DNA from: Pseudomonas sp. SORT22
Lineage (GTDB): Bacteria > Pseudomonadota > Gammaproteobacteria > Pseudomonadales > Pseudomonadaceae
Assembly (NCBI RefSeq): GCF_018417635.1
Contig: NZ_CP071007.1
Coordinates: 3,596,501-3,660,500 of the forward strand
DNA length: 64,000 nucleotides
Direction of reading: 5' to 3'
A model generated the notes under the pieces. It worked only from the letters and a program-made list of their open reading frames with translations, was not told the DNA's origin and did not search any database. Each line of letters opens with the position of its first letter. The first letter of the stretch is position 1. Both the position numbers and the translations under genes were made by a program. This document shows positions 62,497 through 64,000 of the stretch, piece by piece.

Positions 62497-63633
62497 TCAC
62501 ACCTGATATTCAAGCCGATCCGCTTCCACCGGCGTCGGCACTTCCCAGCGAAAGTACATGCGCTCGATGTCCTTGTTGCGCAGCGTGGTGTCGCGACGGG
62601 CGTTGCGGCGCATCAGCTCGCGCTCGCTCTGCTCCAGGTACACCAGGCGCACGTCGGCGTCATAGCTGTAGAGCAGGTCGAGGGTCTTCTTGCGCATCTG
62701 TTGCGACAAGTGCGTGCTGTTCCACACGAAGGGCTCACGGCGCCGTAGCAAGGTCTTGGCCTTGTCGATCGCGTACTGCGCCACCGGGCCTTTGTCACCA
62801 TGGCTCAGGCCCAGCTCCTGGCGGGCATCGTCGAACGACACCACGGCCAGATCCGCTGCGTGCTGGTTGACCCAGGTGTCCTTGCCGCTGGCCGGCAGCC
62901 CCGCCAGCATGATCACCTGCGAGCCCTGCACCTCGCGGTACAGGCTGTACTGCGGCAGCACCGAGGCACCGCGAAAGTAGCAGCGCCGGGTGTAATCGTC
63001 GGCAAAGGCCTTGGGTCGATCCAGGCAGCCTTCGTCTTCGGCCAGCAGGCGAAATACTTCGATGTCATCGAGCAGCCCCTGCTTGCCGGCAAAGCCGCGG
63101 CCCTGCATATCGGCGCTGGCCACGGCGCAGAGCATCCACACCGGCAACTCCCACGACAGGCGATGAAGGATCTGCTCGGCCGAACGCCCGCTCTTGTCCC
63201 CGGCCAGGGCAAAGAACGGCAACTGGTGCACGCTGATGATCCGGCAGATGCTTTCGCGCAGCTCAAACGGCGCCCCGGCCTGCCACAACAGGATGCGCGC
63301 ATCTACCGCGCCGCGGCGCGAATGCCCGGGCTGGCCGATCTTGCCGGTGACTTCATCGATCACCGTGCACGACGGCTTGGCGATGTCGTGCAGCACTGCA
63401 GCGTAAAACAGCACGAACTGCTGCTCTGGCGTGGCGCGTTGGTAGGCAGGGTCGGCGAGCAAGGCATCGACCACCATCATGGTGTGGGTCCAGACGTCAC
63501 CTTCCTGGTGGTAGACCGGGTCTTGCGGGGTTGCCGCCAATGCGCGCAGAGACGGGATCGCCTCGAGCAGTGCCGGGTAGTCGACCGCGCGGCCGGGGCC
63601 GGGCATCAGCGCTCGCAATGTGTTCATGTCCAT
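62497..63633 (-). CDS. HD-Pnk: RNA/DNA end-healing enzyme (HD phosphoesterase + polynucleotide kinase)
   Basis: A 378-residue two-domain protein. The N-terminal HD domain has His50, the His82-Asp83 pair in VLHDIAKPSC, His104, His136 and Asp175 (ASADMQG), all fitting a 2',3'-phosphoesterase. The C-terminal P-loop GLPASGKDT (residues 245-253) and VSFDDARQELG give a 5'-OH polynucleotide kinase. The layout matches Runella HD-Pnk, which heals broken RNA ends before ligation. AAGGAG lies before ATG 63633, only one base after the RNA ligase stop, so the two are one operon. In this arrangement the ligase gene is upstream. Confidence 0.85.
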   Translation of the reverse strand: MDMNTLRALMPGPGRAVDYPALLEAIPSLRALAATPQDPVYHQEGDVWTHTMMVVDALLADPAYQRATPEQQFVLFYAAVLHDIAKPSCTVIDEVTGKIGQPGHSRRGAVDARILLWQAGAPFELRESICRIISVHQLPFFALAGDKSGRSAEQILHRLSWELPVWMLCAVASADMQGRGFAGKQGLLDDIEVFRLLAEDEGCLDRPKAFADDYTRRCYFRGASVLPQYSLYREVQGSQVIMLAGLPASGKDTWVNQHAADLAVVSFDDARQELGLSHGDKGPVAQYAIDKAKTLLRRREPFVWNSTHLSQQMRKKTLDLLYSYDADVRLVYLEQSERELMRRNARRDTTLRNKDIERMYFRWEVPTPVEADRLEYQV

Positions 63634-63634
63634 A

Positions 63635-64000
63635 TCATTCAACTCCTTGTTCGGCGGCCTGCAGGCTGGCCCAGGTGACCTGGGGCTCGGGCGCATACAG
63701 GTCGACACCGGCGGCCAGCAGGTTGGGGATGTAGGGCTGGCGCAGGTGGTGCTCATCGGCTTCGAGGATGGCCTGGACAAAGTCGTGGCGCACCCATTTG
63801 ATCCGCCCGGTGGTGTGCTCGGCGGTTTCGATTTTCAGGTACAGGCCCTCCATCAGGTCAGAGCGGTCGCCCTGGTTCCAGGCCTTGGCAAAGTCCAGTT
63901 GCTGACGGGCGATGACCTCGGCAAACGCGTCTTTCCAGCGTTGCGACTTGGCCTGGGAATGGCCGACCAGGGCGAGCAGGTCCTTCAGCCGAGGCGGCGC
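63635..64000 (-). CDS. RNA ligase family protein (partial, C-terminal part)
   Basis: The frame is open from the window edge to the stop at 63635, giving 121 C-terminal residues. It includes the nucleotidyltransferase motif V-like EGLYLKIE and GRIKWVRHDFVQAIL, as in Rnl-type RNA ligases. The upstream half with the lysine nucleophile (KxDG-type motif I) is outside the window. It precedes the HD-Pnk gene by one base, so the pair forms a repair unit: HD-Pnk heals the ends and the ligase joins them. Confidence 0.75.
   Translation of the reverse strand, partial: APPRLKDLLALVGHSQAKSQRWKDAFAEVIARQQLDFAKAWNQGDRSDLMEGLYLKIETAEHTTGRIKWVRHDFVQAILEADEHHLRQPYIPNLLAAGVDLYAPEPQVTWASLQAAEQGVE

Overview
The window is high-GC Gammaproteobacterial chromosome, almost certainly Pseudomonas and probably close to the P. 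putida/entomophila/fluorescens lineages. The evidence is a family I.3 RTX lipase, TonB-dependent siderophore receptors, many LysR regulators, and REP elements of the Pseudomonas type (core GCGGGCTTGACCCGCGAT) in several intergenic gaps. No rRNA, tRNA, IS element, prophage or CRISPR array was seen. Genes are dense, and most starts have a clear Shine-Dalgarno sequence.

Layout. 1-5.5 kb: tail of an unknown gene, secreted RTX lipase, topoisomerase III, a methyltransferase and a glyoxalase-fold protein. 5.5-17.6 kb: a TonB receptor, then an aromatic-compound block. The block holds a two-component 4-hydroxyphenylacetate 3-hydroxylase (reductase with a MarR-like tail, plus oxygenase), a DOPA/aromatic amino acid decarboxylase with its LysR neighbour, a divergent phenylacetaldehyde-type dehydrogenase, an NCS1 permease, a nitrilase gene broken by an early stop, and a second LysR. 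17.5-20.8 kb: an HPP-CBS membrane protein with a structured leader, a 24-residue membrane peptide beside a larger membrane protein, and an ankyrin-like protein. 20.9-28.6 kb: small enzymes, then an AttEFGH-like ABC/lipoprotein operon. 28.8-36.9 kb: a decayed toxin-like gene with a membrane partner, small enzymes, a DUF1176 protein, a LysR/old yellow enzyme pair and a second TonB receptor.

36.9-42.3 kb is the most interesting region. A three-gene type I exporter (TolC, C39-peptidase ABC transporter, HlyD) is joined by stop/start overlaps. It diverges from a 72-residue peptide gene with a double-glycine leader, a perfect CRP/Vfr-type half-site pair upstream and a clean terminator. It looks like a class II microcin-type secretion locus, but no immunity gene is recognisable.

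42.3-54.5 kb: a small conserved protein, a second DUF1176 paralogue, a lipoprotein, a DUF3885-like protein, the 23S rRNA hydroxylase rlhA, RidA, an amidase, two uncharacterised proteins, and katG with an OxyR-like upstream motif. 54.6-64 kb: a stand-alone M41-like metalloprotease, a GIY-YIG protein with repeated modules interrupted by one in-frame amber codon, an orphan SUKH-3-like immunity protein, assorted small enzymes, and at the right edge an RNA-repair pair: an HD-Pnk end-healing enzyme and an RNA ligase (ligase truncated by the window edge).

Three genes carry inactivating changes (nitrilase, toxin-like remnant, GIY-YIG protein), which is notable in an otherwise intact region.
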